From Acidobacteriota bacterium (GTDB lineage: Bacteria > Acidobacteriota > Aminicenantia > Aminicenantales > Saccharicenantaceae), in assembly GCA_029569255.1 (NCBI GenBank), contig JAKQUO010000048.1, forward strand, positions 1 to 64,000: DNA of 64,000 nucleotides, given 5' to 3'. Positions 26,836-35,752 of this stretch are shown piece after piece. The notes under the pieces were generated by a model. That model did not search any database and had not been told where the DNA came from. It saw nothing but the letters and a program-made list of their open reading frames with translations. Numbering within the stretch: position 1 is the stretch's first letter; every line of letters begins with the position of its first letter. A program made the position numbers and the translations under genes.

Positions 26836-29800
26836 TCATTTTTCGACGAGGAGGGTGACGATGCCGAAGGCGGGGACGTCGACAGGGGCCGGGACCGGGG
26901 CGCCGGGGACGCCGTCGACGTCGCCGAGGAAGACCCGGCCGCCGTCGAAGGCGGGGCCGGAGAGGCGGAGGGCCTGCGGCGCGGAAGAGGCGTTGAGAAG
27001 GCGCAAGGCGAAGCCCCGCCCGTCGGCCGACGGCTTGAGCGACATGGCCGCGAAGGACGGGGAGTCGATGGCCAGCGGGAACCGGGGGACCGCGGCGTCC
27101 GGGTCCGCGGGGACGGCCAGGAGCGGCGAGACGGCTTCCAGGCCGAGCCTCTTGGCCGCGGCCGTGTCCCCGCCGCGGTGCGGGGCAACGATGTAACGCA
27201 GGGTCACCGGGCCCTCCTGGTCGGCCTTGTAGTTGGTGTGCCAGTAGTTGTTCATGGCGTAGGAAAAGAGCGTCGTCGAGGGCTCGATCCTGCGGAGCCA
27301 GACGCGCCGTTCGCCCTCGCGGGGGGTCTCGTCGGTGAGGGCGCCGAACTCGACCAGCGGGGCGTCGAGCGAGGTCCAAGTGACGCCGAAGCCGCCGTTC
27401 GAGACGTCGACGCTGTCCCGGGCGCAGAGGAAATCGCGGCAGGCCCCGGCGATCTGGTCGGCTTCGGGCCGGACGAAGCCCCAACCGGCGTCGACCCGCG
27501 TCTCGGCGCCGGGGACGGCGAAGGGGAAGGCGATGTGGACGCTCTCCTTCTCGCGGACCTTGTCCTTGTCGATCGTCACCGCGAGTTCGAGGCGGGCGAG
27601 GCCGTCGATCACCCGGTATTCCCGGACGAGCGAGCGGGCGCCGGGCGCGGCGGATCTCGCGACGAGCGAAGCCACGACAGGCCCGGGATCGCCGGGGACG
27701 ATCTCGGCCGGGGCGGACGTCCGGGCCGTCCGCGGATCGACCCCGGGCACGTAAAGGTAGTGGCCGAGGCCGGGCCACTTCGCCGGGTCGACGAGCTCAC
27801 GGACGGCCCCGTCCTTCCACCGGAGGCTCCGGACGGTCCCCGAATCCCGGCAGACGCGAGCCGAGATCTCGCCGTTCGCCAGCCCGGGTTCGCCGCCGGG
27901 CCCGTCGACGGCGGCCAAGGCGCGCTCTCCGCCGGGGCCGGCCCCCCCGGCGGCGGCCGGGCCCTTCCCGATCGAATACCGGAGCGCCCCGAACCCCGGA
28001 ACGGCCTTGGCGACGAAGGCCAGCTCGCCCGTGCGGAGCCGCTGCGACGGGACCGGCGCGCCGGAGGCGTCGCGGACGAGGTCGCCGGCGGCGCTCAAGC
28101 CGGCCGGCACGACGACGAGATCGGTCCGCTCCCAGGAGCAGGTGTTGACGACGTCGATCGCCTGCCGGCCGGCGGCCGCAGCGGGGCCCGGGCCTTTCCC
28201 GGCCGTGCTCCCCGACGCCGCGGCCAGGAGCTCCGTCGACAGCCGCTCGGCCCTTTCGGCGAAGGCCTTCTTGCATTCCCACTGGGCCCGCGGCCCCTCG
28301 CCGTCCGGGTTCGAGACGCTGTCGTGCGCGCCCCAGGTGTGCTCGCTGAACAGGACGACCTGGCGCCAGGCTTCGGCGGCCTTGTCGGCGGGGAAGCCCG
28401 GGCGGCCCAGGACGGACCAGAGCGCCTCGGCCTGGACGAGCCGGTTCGCGCTCGTCCGGCTCATGGCCGTCTCGCGGGCGGTCGAGGCCGCGCCGTCCTC
28501 CCAGGTGCCGCTGAAGTCGCCCCGCACGACCGGGACCTCCGCGCCGTGCCGGCGCTCGAACTCGGCGAACATCTCCGAGGCCGAGGCGATGACGAACCGC
28601 GGCGAGACATAGCGCTCGTTCCAGGCCCGGACCGCGTCGGCGAGGTCGGGGTCCGGCGGCCCGTTGTCGCCGCCGACCGTGTAGCGGACCTGGACCATGG
28701 AGTACGGATAGCCCCTCTCGGCGAGCTCGTTCATGTACTCGACGATCCGGTCAGGCGGCGCCTTCTTCAGGGGGCCCATGTTGAGGCCGTGGAACCAGGA
28801 GTAGCCCCGCCCGGCCATCCAGAAGAGGACCCGCTCCTGGCCCGAGGGCGAGACCCAGCGGAACGGCTTGTCGGCCCAGGTCTTGAGCGACCAGCCGACG
28901 CGGTCCCCGCCGTCGAAGAGGCTGGGCATGTAGTTCGGCCCGCTCGAGACGTACTTGATCCCGGCCAGGGCCAGGGCCGGGACGAACGACCACGACTGCC
29001 CGGGGATGTCGGTGACCATGACCGAATCGACGGCCGTCCCGGCCTCGCGGCCGAGCTTGCGGGCGAAATCTGTCAGGCGGACGAGCTCCTCGGGGTGGCA
29101 GAGCCCGGTCAGGACGCCGGCCAGGGTCGCCTGGAGGCCGAACCCGCCTTTCCGCATCGCCTCGAGGAAAGCGCTTCTCTCGGCCTCGCCGGCCTGACGG
29201 AAGTAAGTCTCCACGGCCCAGGCCTGTTCCGTGTTCCACTTGAAGCGCGCCCCCTCGGGGTAACCGGCCGTCTTCCCGGCCAGGGCGATCGCTTCCCGGA
29301 AATACCGCCAGTGGTTCTTTTCGACGACCGGCTGGGGGTCGGAATAACCGATGTCGACGTGGGAGTGGGGGAGGAGCCAGATCTCGCGCTTGGCCACCGG
29401 CCGGAGGAGGAGCTCGCCGCGCCGGACCGAGCCGTCGTCGAGGGCGACCTCGAGCGCGATCGCGCGGTCCTTGTCGACGGCCGGGAGAAGGAACTCCAGG
29501 GCGTTATAGCCCAGACCGAGATCGAGGCTGGCCCGCTCCGCGTCGCCGCACGAGACGAGGGCCTTGGCCGGCGGCCCGAGGTGGCTCATCCCGACGCGGA
29601 CGATCTGGCAGAGCCGGCCGCGGTCGCGGACGAGGGCCTGCTCGCTCCGGGCCCAGGCCTCGCGGCGCAGGTCGTCGCAGAAGGCCATGACCCAGTCGTT
29701 CGACCCGGCCTTCTCGCCGGAGATCCCGATGCGGAGGGGCCGGCCGGGATGAAGGCGCGCGGCCGGGACCTCGAGCCACATGAAGCCGAAGAGCTCGTCG

Positions 29801-30204
29801 AACTGGTCGACCATGACCGTCTTGAACGAGAGGACGGCCCGGCCCGGGCCCGTCTCCCGCCACTCGCGGCGCGACGAGTCGGCCGAGGTCCGGAAGTCGA
29901 GGGCCGTGGCGCCGTCGATCGCGAGCTCGAAGCGATGGGCGCCCTTGCCCGTGGCCAGGCCGGCCAGCCAGACGAACGTGGCCGGCCGGTCGCCCCAATC
30001 CGCCGGGACCGCCTCCGTTTCCCACTCGATGGCCGGGGTCCCGTCCGAGGCCCGGGCGATGAGCGCCGTGGAGATATCGGGATAGGGCGAATGGTAGTCC
30101 AGGGTCATCCCCGACACCGTCCGCCCGTAGCCGCGGAGCCCTTCGGCCCCGGCGGTCGCGGCGGAGACCGGGGCCAGCCGGACGCGCGGTCCCGGCGACG
30201 TCAC
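26836..30204 (-). CDS. GH38-family alpha-mannosidase
   Basis: Large 1122-residue enzyme of the GH38 fold. An N-terminal accessory domain precedes the catalytic domain with 'EIWLLPHSHVDIGYSDPQP' (His/Asp zinc ligands), 'RFKWNTEQAWAVETYF' and the probable nucleophile Asp in 'SVMVTDIPGQSWS'. 'SSGPNYMPSLFDGGDRVGW' and 'FWMAGRGYSWFHGLNMG' complete the site. It then has the long beta-sandwich C-terminal region. Family 38 removes alpha-linked mannose from N-glycan-type structures. No signal peptide is evident, so it is probably cytoplasmic or exported in an unrecognised way. It starts at GTG 30204, overlapping the OmpA-like stop by 4 bp (GTGA). Confidence 0.85.
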   Translation of the reverse strand: MTSPGPRVRLAPVSAATAGAEGLRGYGRTVSGMTLDYHSPYPDISTALIARASDGTPAIEWETEAVPADWGDRPATFVWLAGLATGKGAHRFELAIDGATALDFRTSADSSRREWRETGPGRAVLSFKTVMVDQFDELFGFMWLEVPAARLHPGRPLRIGISGEKAGSNDWVMAFCDDLRREAWARSEQALVRDRGRLCQIVRVGMSHLGPPAKALVSCGDAERASLDLGLGYNALEFLLPAVDKDRAIALEVALDDGSVRRGELLLRPVAKREIWLLPHSHVDIGYSDPQPVVEKNHWRYFREAIALAGKTAGYPEGARFKWNTEQAWAVETYFRQAGEAERSAFLEAMRKGGFGLQATLAGVLTGLCHPEELVRLTDFARKLGREAGTAVDSVMVTDIPGQSWSFVPALALAGIKYVSSGPNYMPSLFDGGDRVGWSLKTWADKPFRWVSPSGQERVLFWMAGRGYSWFHGLNMGPLKKAPPDRIVEYMNELAERGYPYSMVQVRYTVGGDNGPPDPDLADAVRAWNERYVSPRFVIASASEMFAEFERRHGAEVPVVRGDFSGTWEDGAASTARETAMSRTSANRLVQAEALWSVLGRPGFPADKAAEAWRQVVLFSEHTWGAHDSVSNPDGEGPRAQWECKKAFAERAERLSTELLAAASGSTAGKGPGPAAAAGRQAIDVVNTCSWERTDLVVVPAGLSAAGDLVRDASGAPVPSQRLRTGELAFVAKAVPGFGALRYSIGKGPAAAGGAGPGGERALAAVDGPGGEPGLANGEISARVCRDSGTVRSLRWKDGAVRELVDPAKWPGLGHYLYVPGVDPRTARTSAPAEIVPGDPGPVVASLVARSAAPGARSLVREYRVIDGLARLELAVTIDKDKVREKESVHIAFPFAVPGAETRVDAGWGFVRPEADQIAGACRDFLCARDSVDVSNGGFGVTWTSLDAPLVEFGALTDETPREGERRVWLRRIEPSTTLFSYAMNNYWHTNYKADQEGPVTLRYIVAPHRGGDTAAAKRLGLEAVSPLLAVPADPDAAVPRFPLAIDSPSFAAMSLKPSADGRGFALRLLNASSAPQALRLSGPAFDGGRVFLGDVDGVPGAPVPAPVDVPAFGIVTLLVEK

Positions 30205-30881
30205 GGCTGCGGCGCGCCCTTGACCGATTCCCGGGCGATCTTCTTCAGCTTGTCGTTGGCCATGATGGCCAGGTCGACCCGGCGGTTCAGCTGCCGGCCC
30301 TCGACCGTCGCGTTGTCGCCGATCGGCTGGTCGGGGCCGTAGCCGTTGACGGTGAAGCGGGCCGACTGGACGCTCTGCCGGGCCAGGTAGGCGGCCACGG
30401 CCTTGGCCCGGTTCTCGGACAGGGGCATGTTGATCTCGCGCGTCCCGGTCGAATCGGTGTGGCCCTCGATGAGGATGTTGGTGTCGGGGTACTTGTTGAG
30501 GATGGCCGCGAGCTTGACCAGGTTCTCCTGGCTGGCCGGCCGGAGGTCGTACTTGTTGATGTCGAACATGAGGCCGGAGTCGAAGGTGATCTTGATGCCC
30601 TCGCCGATCCGGTCGACCTTGGCGCCCTGCAGGTCGCGGCGCATCTCTTCGGCCTGCTTGTCCATGTGGCGGCCGATGAAGGCCCCGGCCGCGCCGCCCA
30701 CGGCCGCTCCGGCGATGGCCCCGAGAAGCGTGTTGCCGGCGATCTTGCCGACGACGCCGCCGACGACGGCGCCGCCCGCCGCGCCGATGGCCGCGCCCTT
30801 GGCGGTCTTGCTCCAGCTGGCGCAGCTGTAGCTCATCAGCACCAGGCCGATCGTCAGAACGGCGATGAGACTTCTCTTCAT
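30201..30881 (-). CDS. OmpA-family envelope protein with glycine-zipper segment
   Basis: This 226-residue protein begins with a signal sequence ending near Cys20 ('LVLMSYSCAS'), a possible but non-canonical lipoprotein site. Residues about 28-72 are Gly/Ala-rich glycine-zipper repeats ('AAIGAAGGAVVGGVVGKIAG') likely to insert into membrane. Residues about 100-215 are an OmpA-like peptidoglycan-binding domain ('LIEGHTDSTGTREINMPLSE', 'NRAKAVAAYL', 'GYGPDQPIGDN', 'LNRRVDLAI'). It probably tethers the outer membrane to peptidoglycan. A 'ggaggagg' site precedes the ATG. It is translationally coupled to the GH38 mannosidase gene, an unexpected partner. Confidence 0.85.
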   Translation of the reverse strand: MKRSLIAVLTIGLVLMSYSCASWSKTAKGAAIGAAGGAVVGGVVGKIAGNTLLGAIAGAAVGGAAGAFIGRHMDKQAEEMRRDLQGAKVDRIGEGIKITFDSGLMFDINKYDLRPASQENLVKLAAILNKYPDTNILIEGHTDSTGTREINMPLSENRAKAVAAYLARQSVQSARFTVNGYGPDQPIGDNATVEGRQLNRRVDLAIMANDKLKKIARESVKGAPQP

Positions 30882-30912
30882 GACGGAACCTCCTCCGTAA
30901 CGTTCCTGGGTT

Positions 30913-30931
30913 CCCGCGGAGAGGCCGCGGG
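30913..30931 (-). promoter_or_regulatory. 5'-UTR stem-loop of the OmpA-like gene
   Basis: 'cccgcgg' and 'ccgcggg' form a stem with loop 'agagg'. From the -10 box at 30936-30941 the transcript should begin at about 30929, so the hairpin would sit at the very 5' end of the mRNA. Confidence 0.45.
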
Positions 30932-30935
30932 CTCT

Positions 30936-30965
30936 ATTGTAGCCTCAGCCTGGGCCCAATAGCAA
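30936..30965 (-). promoter_or_regulatory. Promoter candidate for the OmpA-like gene
   Basis: On the minus strand: TTGCTA, 18-nt spacer, TACAAT (30941-30936). Confidence 0.5.
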
Positions 30966-31226
30966 ACGGGATGATTTCACAGGGGCCGCGCAACGCCTTA
31001 TCAAAGACATTTCGCAGGATCGAGGCTCCGAGTCGCTCCGCCGCGATTCTGCCCCTCGCTCGCTGACGCTCGCGAGTAAGGAAGCAAGAAGGGCCCTGGA
31101 GAGGAATCCCCGTGTCCTGCCCCATTTTTCGCAATAGCCTTGGACGGGGCCCTCCTTGCGTTGGCCCCATTCTCGGGCGGGCGGCCCGGCCGGTCAATCG
31201 CCCCGCGCGGCGATTGGGGAGGTGAA
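30966..31226. other. Intergenic stretch without recognised gene
   Basis: About 260 bp between the OmpA-like promoter and the small inverted-repeat element. Short open frames on the minus strand have no recognisable protein similarity. Confidence 0.5.
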
Positions 31227-31309
31227 GGGGTCAAACCTTTAAAAGTTTAATTTTTCGCCGGTCCCGGTGCATGCCGGTCAATAAATTAAACTTTTAAAGG
31301 TTTGACCCC
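31227..31309. mobile_element. 83-bp MITE-like inverted-repeat element
   Basis: Terminal inverted repeats of about 25 bp: left begins 'ggggtcaaacctttaaaag', right ends 'cttttaaaggtttgacccc'. They flank a 33-bp centre and encode nothing. The outer 'gggtcaaacct' is also found at the right end of the larger element at 49188-49399, suggesting one family of ends. Confidence 0.75.
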
Positions 31310-31404
31310 GTCTTTTTTTCTAAGTATGATGAGGCGGCCACGACCGAGTTCGATGACATCCGATGTTCCGGGCCGGCCGCGCGCGCCGGTCGGGGGAGGA
31401 GAGC

Positions 31405-33147
31405 ATGCCCTTCACGGGAAAGAAACGAATCGGCGCGCCCACGCTGGGCGTCTTCGTCCCCTGCGATCCCCGCATCGACGAGGAGTCGCGCACCCGGGCT
31501 TTCAACATCGGCGAGATGACCGCGGCCCTGCTGGCCAAGCGGCTGCGCCTGCCCGACGGCACGCCGCCCAACGTCTTCACCTGTTCGCGCCTGGTCGACA
31601 GCGAGGCCACGGCCGACGCCGGGGCCCGGGAGCTCAAGGAAGCGGGGGCCGGGGCGCTCCTCATCGTCCCCGACACCTGGTTCTTCCCCGGCAAGACGGC
31701 CATGGCCGTGACCGCCCACTTCGCGCCCTCGACGCCCATCGCCTGCGTCGGCGGCAACAACGCCCCCAAGCCCGGCGTCGTCGGCATCGACGCCCTGGTC
31801 GGCGCCTACGCCCAGACCGGCCGGCTCTGCCCGATGGTCATCGGCTCGATGCCCGAGACCGGCCTCAACCCGGAGTTCGACGCCAAGACCCAGGAGGAGA
31901 TCGTCGACCTGGCCTACGCCATGCTGGCCCGCGCCGCCCTCCAAGGCAAGCGCTTCGTCGCCATCGACACCGACTCCATGCAGATGGAGACCGCCCTCAA
32001 CCACGTCCACGCCGCCCGGCGCTTCTTCGGCCTGGAGAGCGCCCGCGAATCGATGAAGCTCTTCGCCGACATGGTCCGCAAGAAGGGCGGCTACGACCCG
32101 GCCGAGCTCAAGGCCCTCCGCGGCTGGATCGTCAACGAGAAGTTCAAGGGCCGCATCTTCGCCCATTCGGACGAGCTCGTGAGATCGGGCCGGGACGTCC
32201 TCACCGGGAAGCCGGTCAAAGCGCCGGCCCTCTCGGCCGGCGACCGGGCCAAGCTCGACGAGGGCCTGGCCCTCTACCTCATCCTCCGCAACTACATGCG
32301 CGACGTCAACGCCATCGGCGGCGGCTGGACGAACCAGCTGGCCTGGGGCTCGGACCGCCGCGGCCTGCCGCTCTCCACGGCCGACATCGCCGAGTCGCTC
32401 TTCAACTCGACCGAGGACCACACCGGCCGGAAGACGGTCGTGCCCTTCGCCACCGAGAACGACATCCAGGCCCTCCTGACCATGATCGCCTACTGCTGGC
32501 TCTCCGGCGGGAAGCCGACGCTCTTCATGGACTTCCGCAAGGTCTACGAGCCCTGGGAGATCGAGAGGAACGCCAAGGCCCTGGGCCTCGACCTGCGTCC
32601 CTACAAGGCCGAGCCCTGGATGGCGCGGGGCTTCATCGACGGCGACAACTCCGGCTCCGCCTCCCTCGACTACGGCCAGAAGTGGTTCCTCTACAAGGCG
32701 GTCGAGTTCTACTTCCCCGGGCTGGGCTTCTCTGTCAGCTATCTTTCGCCCAAGGGCATCAAGGGGCTGGCCGGCCGCGTCGCCTACTCGGACCTCTCGG
32801 GCCTGTTCACCATGGTCCAGGACGAGGCCCAGTCGGTCGAGCTCCCGGCGCCTCTCGCGGAGCGGGTCTGCCACGCCTCCGACTACACCTGGCCGCACAC
32901 CTTCCTGACCTTCGACCACGTCCCGGCGAGCCAGGCCAAGATGGGCATGCCGGCCAACCACTTCCACATGGTCACGGGCATGCCCCGGCGCCGCTGGCAG
33001 CACTTCTCCGACTACGCCAACATCCTCAATTACCGCTGGGAGAACGCGCCCGAGTTCGTCGAGGGCCTGGACCGGCCGCTGCCGATGCTCTATCGCATCA
33101 ACGGCGGGGAAACGGCGGCCAAGCTCATGCTGGCCGGCCGGCGTTAA
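31405..33147 (+). CDS. fucI: L-fucose isomerase
   Basis: FucI interconverts L-fucose and L-fuculose in the cytoplasm as a Mn-dependent hexamer. The 580-residue length fits the family (about 590). Conserved stretches are 'RIDEESRTRAFNIGEMTAAL', 'GGGWTNQLAWGSDRRGLPLS' and 'FNSTEDHTGRKTVVPFATEN', where the Glu of 'FATEND' is a metal/catalytic residue. The Asp of 'LFMDFRKVYEP' and His of 'PANHFHMVTG' are further ligands. The start at 31405 is chosen for its strong 'gggggaggagagc' site. No fuculokinase or aldolase is in the window, so the rest of the fucose pathway must lie elsewhere. A tRNA-Glu gene follows after 45 bp. Confidence 0.9.
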   Translation: MPFTGKKRIGAPTLGVFVPCDPRIDEESRTRAFNIGEMTAALLAKRLRLPDGTPPNVFTCSRLVDSEATADAGARELKEAGAGALLIVPDTWFFPGKTAMAVTAHFAPSTPIACVGGNNAPKPGVVGIDALVGAYAQTGRLCPMVIGSMPETGLNPEFDAKTQEEIVDLAYAMLARAALQGKRFVAIDTDSMQMETALNHVHAARRFFGLESARESMKLFADMVRKKGGYDPAELKALRGWIVNEKFKGRIFAHSDELVRSGRDVLTGKPVKAPALSAGDRAKLDEGLALYLILRNYMRDVNAIGGGWTNQLAWGSDRRGLPLSTADIAESLFNSTEDHTGRKTVVPFATENDIQALLTMIAYCWLSGGKPTLFMDFRKVYEPWEIERNAKALGLDLRPYKAEPWMARGFIDGDNSGSASLDYGQKWFLYKAVEFYFPGLGFSVSYLSPKGIKGLAGRVAYSDLSGLFTMVQDEAQSVELPAPLAERVCHASDYTWPHTFLTFDHVPASQAKMGMPANHFHMVTGMPRRRWQHFSDYANILNYRWENAPEFVEGLDRPLPMLYRINGGETAAKLMLAGRR

Positions 33148-33149
33148 TG

Positions 33150-33178
33150 TTGACACTCCGGGGGGATTCTGCTATTTT
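33150..33178 (+). promoter_or_regulatory. Promoter of tRNA-Glu
   Basis: TTGACA, 17-nt spacer, TATTTT, ending 14 nt before the mature tRNA. Confidence 0.7.
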
Positions 33179-33192
33179 TGATGCCCCTCTGC

Positions 33193-33268
33193 GGCGCCAT
33201 CGTCTAGAGGCCTAGGACAGGTGGTTCTCAGCCATCAGACCGGGGTTCGAATCCCCGTGGCGCTGCCA
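33193..33268 (+). tRNA. tRNA-Glu (anticodon CTC)
   Basis: 76-nt cloverleaf. The acceptor stem 'ggcgcca'/'tggcgct' has one G-U pair; the anticodon loop 'ttctcag' contains CTC; the T-arm is 'cggggttcgaatccccg'. The CCA end is encoded. Confidence 0.95.
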
Positions 33269-33276
33269 ATCCGCAT

Positions 33277-33951
33277 TTGACTTCCCCTCCGACTCAATCT
33301 ATGCTCCCAATCTGGATTATTCACGAAACGGGACGGCCCTCGGATGCGAGGCCCGAGGGGGGAAGCCGTGCTCTTCGGTACTGCGAACCCCCGAGAACGA
33401 AGCAGATGGGGCCGGAACGGTTCGCCCGGAGGGTGAAAACGCCCGATCATAAGAGAGGCAGATGGGCCGGCACATGGGGACATGCACTTCCAGTGCGTGT
33501 CCCCGTTCAGACAGGCGGGACACGTACCGGGGCGGTACATGTCCCGACACGCGCCTCGAGCACCTGGCAACTGATCCCATATCCACCCACAGAAAAAGGA
33601 AGAGAACCCCCCGTCTACGCCGTCCTCAACAAGAGCTACCGCCAGAAATTCTTCATCGACACCGGGGCGACGACGACCATCATCCCCGCGGCGGCCGCGG
33701 CGGCGCTGGGCATCCGGATCGACGACACGACGCCCGTCGTCGGCCTCCAGGGCGTGGCCGGGAGCGATCTCGCCTACCAGGTCCGCCTCGAGTCGATCGA
33801 GATCGAGCGCCAAACGGTCTTCGACATCCGGGCCATCGTCTACGACCTGGGCGAGGACGAGAACGCCGGCCTGCTCGGCAACGATTTTCTCCAGAGCTTC
33901 CAGGTCGACCTCGACAGCATCAAAGGCGTCCTCAAGCTCCGGAAGAGGTGA
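33277..33951 (+). CDS. Retropepsin-like aspartic protease with repeat-derived N-terminus
   Basis: Only about residues 109-224 (33601 onward) look like a real protein domain: a retroviral-type aspartic protease. The active site is 'FFIDTGATTTIIP' (D-T-G), with strands 'GVAGSDLAYQVRLESIEI' and 'IVYDLGEDENAGLLGNDFLQ' and the closing 'VDLDSIKGVLKL'. These bacterial homologues are usually periplasmic and have an N-terminal signal. Here everything upstream of 33601 is a composite palindromic repeat element (33459-33607) followed backward by tRNA flank, so the native 5' part has been lost. The frame stays open through the repeat, encoding Arg/Pro/Gly-rich sequence. It may be a pseudogene or an in-frame fusion. 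Confidence 0.6.
   Translation: MTSPPTQSMLPIWIIHETGRPSDARPEGGSRALRYCEPPRTKQMGPERFARRVKTPDHKRGRWAGTWGHALPVRVPVQTGGTRTGAVHVPTRASSTWQLIPYPPTEKGREPPVYAVLNKSYRQKFFIDTGATTTIIPAAAAAALGIRIDDTTPVVGLQGVAGSDLAYQVRLESIEIERQTVFDIRAIVYDLGEDENAGLLGNDFLQSFQVDLDSIKGVLKLRKR
33476..33504. repeat. REP-like palindrome, copy 9
   Basis: Arms 'ggggacatgcact' / 'agtgcgtgtcccc' with T-G polarity, inside the MITE-like element. Confidence 0.85.
33516..33546. repeat. REP-like palindrome, copy 10
   Basis: Arms 'cgggacacgtacc' / 'ggtacatgtcccg' with loop 'ggggc' and C-A polarity, so it is inverted relative to copy 9. Confidence 0.85.
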
Positions 33952-34346
33952 CATCAGCCGGAGCATGGGCCTTCAGAACGAGCCGCTCACGGCGGCGCCG
34001 CCGGCGCTCTACGCCGGCGTCCGCGCCAGGCCCTTGCTCCGCCCCAAGGCCCTCAAGGTCGCCCGGGTTGTCTTCTCTCTCGCCCCGGCTGCGGGCTATC
34101 CGATCGCCGGGAGCCTGTCCCACGGAGCGGGTGAAGGCCCGACTGGCCGAAGCGACCCTCCCGACCGGCTATCGCGCCTGGCCGCTCCTTCCCTCTATCG
34201 TCCCGGCCGTCATCGCCTCGGACCCCGTCCTCGGCGTCCTGCGCCTCGCGGGACGCCGTCTCACGGGACGCCGTCCGGACGCCGCGCGCCCCGCTCCTCG
34301 CGGCGGCCGTCCGAGGGCCGCCGCGTTCCGTGCACCGCCCGGGCGG
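33952..34346. other. GC-rich stretch without a recognised gene
   Basis: About 400 bp between the protease and the galactokinase promoter. Two plus-strand frames stay open, one from ATG 33965 and another around 34130-34320 ('ATLPTGYRAWPLLPSIVPAV'). Neither matches a known family, and the latter part becomes Arg/Pro-rich low complexity. A frameshifted old gene is possible. Confidence 0.35.
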
Positions 34347-34375
34347 TTGACTTTTTTTACGGCGAGTCGATATTC
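34347..34375 (+). promoter_or_regulatory. Promoter candidate for galactokinase
   Basis: TTGACT, 17-nt spacer, ATATTC. A second -10-like TATAGT lies at 34400-34405, just before the Shine-Dalgarno. Confidence 0.45.
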
Positions 34376-34420
34376 CTGGCCCTCCCGGGCGTCTGTTGAT
34401 ATAGTGGGGGAGGAGAGAGC

Positions 34421-35584
<1,164 letters not shown>

Positions 35585-35615
35585 CGGCCCTCCGCCGGCG
35601 GTTCCCCCGGCCTGC

Positions 35616-35644
35616 TTGACTTTCCCCGCGAGCTTTCTTAACAT
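35616..35644 (+). promoter_or_regulatory. Promoter for the 5'-nucleotidase gene
   Basis: TTGACT, 17-nt spacer, TAACAT, with an overlapping CATAAT three bases further. The leader is about 100 nt. Confidence 0.55.
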
Positions 35645-35752
35645 AATCTTGACAACTCGGGGGCGGGGGCATCCTAACCTGATGGCATGTTCAGGCAAGT
35701 TTCTCACCATCCTCGTTCGAGGGTGAATTCCGTCACAAGAGGAGGATCGATC

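Larger units (their letters stand above)
33459..33607. mobile_element. Truncated copy of the REP-carrying MITE-like element
   Basis: About 149 bp that matches the interior of the element at 49188-49399 in inverse orientation. The shared parts are 'cagatgggccggc', two palindromes, then the segment around 'gcctcgagcacctggcaact' and 'ggaagagaac'. The outer 'gggtca' termini present in the other copy are missing. It ends where the aspartic-protease domain begins. Confidence 0.75.

Noticed and set aside
30934-31234. Short minus-strand frames upstream of the OmpA-like gene
   Set aside because: Composition and lack of similarity suggest chance; one overlaps the OmpA promoter.
33965-34399. Possible 144-codon gene upstream of galK
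   Set aside because: No recognisable family, Arg/Pro-rich second half, no clear Shine-Dalgarno, and the galK promoter lies within its 3' end.
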